Source: Planctomycetaceae bacterium
GTDB lineage: Bacteria; Planctomycetota; Phycisphaerae; Phycisphaerales; SM1A02
Assembly (NCBI GenBank): GCA_027490145.1
Contig: JAIXYQ010000002.1
Coordinates: 1-64,000 of the forward strand
DNA length: 64,000 bases
Direction of reading: 5' to 3'
The notes beneath the pieces are model-generated. The model did not search any database. It was not told the origin of the DNA and saw only the letters and a list, made by a program, of their open reading frames with translations. Shown piece after piece: positions 62,716-64,000 of the stretch. The translations under genes and the position numbers were made by a program. Position 1 is the first letter of the stretch; the number at the start of each line of letters is the position of its first letter.

Positions 62716-62741
62716 ACCGACGGCGGACGGCCGCCGTCGGT
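62716..62741 (-). terminator. Intrinsic terminator of the Hc1-like gene
   Basis: A perfect 11-bp stem (ACCGACGGCGG at 62716-62726, CCGCCGTCGGT at 62731-62741) has a 4-base loop. On the minus strand it is followed by TTTCGTTTTTG. It lies 25 bases after the stop codon of the small histone-like gene. Confidence 0.92.
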
Positions 62742-62766
62742 GAAGGTTCGTGCAAGGGCCCCGCGC

Positions 62767-62952
62767 TTACGGCGTGGGCTTGTCGCGGTTGTCGAGGATC
62801 GCCTTGCGGATGTCGGCGGCGATCGAACGGACTTCCTGCATGTGCTTGCGGGCGCGGGTGCCGGCCGCCTTGTTGCCGCCAGCCGCCTTGTCGAGGTCGG
62901 CCTTGGCGTCGGCGATCAGCTTCTCCAACTTGGCATAGAGCTCGTGAATCAT
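62767..62952 (-). CDS. Hc1-like histone H1-type small protein
   Basis: 61 residues, mostly helix, rich in Lys and Ala (MIHELYAKLEKLIADAKADLDKA, then GGNKAAGTRARKHMQEVRSIAADIRKAILDNR). It resembles the N-terminal part of chlamydial Hc1 nucleoid protein, with the same KGNKAA-like turn, but lacks the long Lys-rich tail. A role in DNA compaction is inferred only from this similarity. AAGGAG lies 5 bases before the ATG. Longer readings upstream cross the promoter and are rejected. It has its own terminator. Confidence 0.75.
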   Translation of the reverse strand: MIHELYAKLEKLIADAKADLDKAAGGNKAAGTRARKHMQEVRSIAADIRKAILDNRDKPTP

Positions 62953-62992
62953 GGGGTCTCCTTGGGGTTGGCTGCCCGGATGGGCCTGGCAG

Positions 62993-63026
62993 AGGCTAAC
63001 GCACGGAACGCCATTTGGGCTATCCT
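62993..63026. promoter_or_regulatory. Divergent -10 candidates: Hc1-like gene (-) and FabZ-like gene (+)
   Basis: TAGCCT on the minus strand (plus 62993-62998) would give a leader of about 35 bases with a ribosome site for the Hc1-like gene. TATCCT on the plus strand (63021-63026) lies 35 bases before the GTG at 63062. -35 elements are not clear. Confidence 0.4.
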
Positions 63027-63061
63027 CCGCCGGAAGTCGGTAGGCGAAAGCGAGAAAAAAC

Positions 63062-63535
63062 GTGGCAAATGCCCCAATTATTGACATTGCGACCGTGGAC
63101 CTGGGTGTGGATGCCTCCGGAGCGTTCCCCATCGACGCTCTCCTCCCGCAGACCGGTCACATGCGCATGCTCGATCGAGTCTGCTGGGTGAGCGACGACG
63201 GCCACTCGGCCGTGGGCTACAAGGACGTTCGGGCGGACGAGTTCTGGTGCGCGGGCCACATTCCTGGCCGCCCGCTCTTTCCGGGCGTCATGATGATCGA
63301 GGCTGGCGCGCAACTCTGCAGTTACACCCACAAGCGCACCCGCAAGCCGGATGGCTTCTTGGGTTTCGTGCGCTGCGACGATGTCTCGTTCCGCGGGCAA
63401 GTGGTGCCGGGCGACCGATTCGTGATCGCCGTCAAGGAACAGTCCTTCAATCCGCGCCGGTTCGTGAGCTTGGCGCAGGGGTTCGTGAACAACAAGATGG
63501 TCTTCGAGGGGCTGATCACCGGCATGGTGATCTGA
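63062..63535 (+). CDS. FabZ-like 3-hydroxyacyl-ACP dehydratase
   Basis: 157 residues with a hot-dog fold. The catalytic block GHIPGRPLFPGVMMIEAGAQL near 74-94 contains the conserved His and Glu. LPQTGHMRMLDRVCWV near 28 matches FabZ. It dehydrates 3-hydroxyacyl-ACP in fatty acid synthesis; a related hot-dog enzyme cannot be excluded. The start is GTG 63062 after an A-rich stretch; there is no strong ribosome site. The N-terminal 25 residues are extra compared with E. coli FabZ. Confidence 0.85.
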   Translation: MANAPIIDIATVDLGVDASGAFPIDALLPQTGHMRMLDRVCWVSDDGHSAVGYKDVRADEFWCAGHIPGRPLFPGVMMIEAGAQLCSYTHKRTRKPDGFLGFVRCDDVSFRGQVVPGDRFVIAVKEQSFNPRRFVSLAQGFVNNKMVFEGLITGMVI

Positions 63536-63542
63536 ACGCCGC

Positions 63543-64000
63543 GTGCTGCCCATCGTCCTCGGCCCCCTGCTCAAGCACAGAGTCTGGGGCGGCACCCGCA
63601 TCTGCCCCTTCCTCAACCTTCCGGATCCGCCCAAACCCATCGGCGAGGCGTGGTTGGTGGCCGACCTGCCAACGTCGATTGAGGACGGGGCGTCGCCCAT
63701 CGTGGCCGGTCATGGCACCGGCGGCACCCTGAAGGAGGTGATGGCCGCGGAACGCGACCTCGTCCTCGGTCGCGCTGCAGCATCACCCGACGGCGACTTC
63801 CCCCTTCTGGTCAAGCTGCTCGATGCCGACGAGCCGCTTTCGGTCCAGGTGCACCCCAACGCGGCCTACGCCAAGGCCCACCCCGGTGCCTTCATGAAGA
63901 GCGAAGCCTGGCTGGTCCTCGACGCCCGCGCCGACGCGGTCCTGTACCGCGGCATCCATCCACCCATCGATGCGGCGACCTTCCGTCGACATGTGGTCGA
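63543..64000 (+). CDS. manA: Mannose-6-phosphate isomerase, class I (partial)
   Basis: The frame runs from GTG 63543, 7 bases after the FabZ-like stop, to the window edge without a stop (152 codons visible). LGPLLKHRVWGGTRI, PIGEAWLVADLP, LLVKLLDADEPLSVQVHPN (zinc-binding Gln and His) and MKSEAWLVLDA (zinc Glu) identify the type I zinc isomerase that interconverts fructose-6-phosphate and mannose-6-phosphate. The 3' part is missing only because the window ends. Confidence 0.88.
   Translation, partial: MLPIVLGPLLKHRVWGGTRICPFLNLPDPPKPIGEAWLVADLPTSIEDGASPIVAGHGTGGTLKEVMAAERDLVLGRAAASPDGDFPLLVKLLDADEPLSVQVHPNAAYAKAHPGAFMKSEAWLVLDARADAVLYRGIHPPIDAATFRRHVV

Overview
This is a GC-rich bacterial chromosome window made almost entirely of housekeeping genes. 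The content fits Planctomycetota, probably class Phycisphaerae. The main hints are a small chlamydial/planctomycete Hc1-type histone-like protein, a VWA/ExbB/ExbD envelope cluster, an envelope-protein-rich gene set, and an S10-spc-alpha ribosomal operon that lacks several usual members. The taxonomic call is inference. No rRNA, phage, transposase or CRISPR array was seen.

Layout. 1-450: gene-free repeat region with a long inverted repeat and a direct repeat. 451-6231: urocanase (hutU), threonylcarbamoyl-AMP synthase and an outer-membrane efflux lipoprotein on the minus strand, divergent from a secreted SH3-domain protein. 6264-6577: a terminator, tRNA-Ala(UGC), and a tandem array of 36-bp terminator units. 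6588-10580: the 16S rRNA methyltransferases rsmE and rsmJ, divergent from a cystathionine beta-synthase / cystathionine gamma-lyase pair (reverse transsulfuration). 10607-18986: eight tightly coupled minus-strand genes (VWA protein, secreted protein, ExbB, ExbD, ExbD, large secreted helical protein, J-like membrane protein, secreted protein). This is the best candidate for an undescribed system. 19049-24117: pyrH, frr, nrdR, thrS and infC, the last with a probable AUC start codon. 24178-32046: an arginine regulon (argR, argC, argB, argF, argG, an argH-NAGS fusion, argJ) behind an ARG-box-like operator. 32034-33214: ECF-like sigma factor with a coupled partner. 33414-34406: pheS without pheT.

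34519-48592: the ribosomal superoperon on the minus strand (rpsJ to rplQ, including secY, infA, rpmJ and rpoA). It has a consensus-like promoter upstream of rpsJ and a second one in the gap before rpoA. rpmD, rpsD, adk and map are absent from it. S14 and L36 have lost their zinc ligands, and S5 carries an RGG-like tail.

48765-53310: a four-gene operon of envelope and unknown proteins with a family 2 glycosyltransferase. 53262-58400: lysS, a transglutaminase-like secreted protein, nnrD and a YhaM-type exoribonuclease on the minus strand, divergent from pfkA. 59612-64000: a small unknown protein, plsY, purB, an isochorismatase-family hydrolase, the Hc1-like protein (minus strand), a FabZ-like dehydratase, and the start of mannose-6-phosphate isomerase, cut by the window edge.

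A recurring feature is a -10-like hexamer (mostly TANNNT) placed 6-7 bases before the start codon of many genes that begin a transcription unit. This implies widespread leaderless transcription. The ribosomal, infC and VWA operons instead have true leaders.
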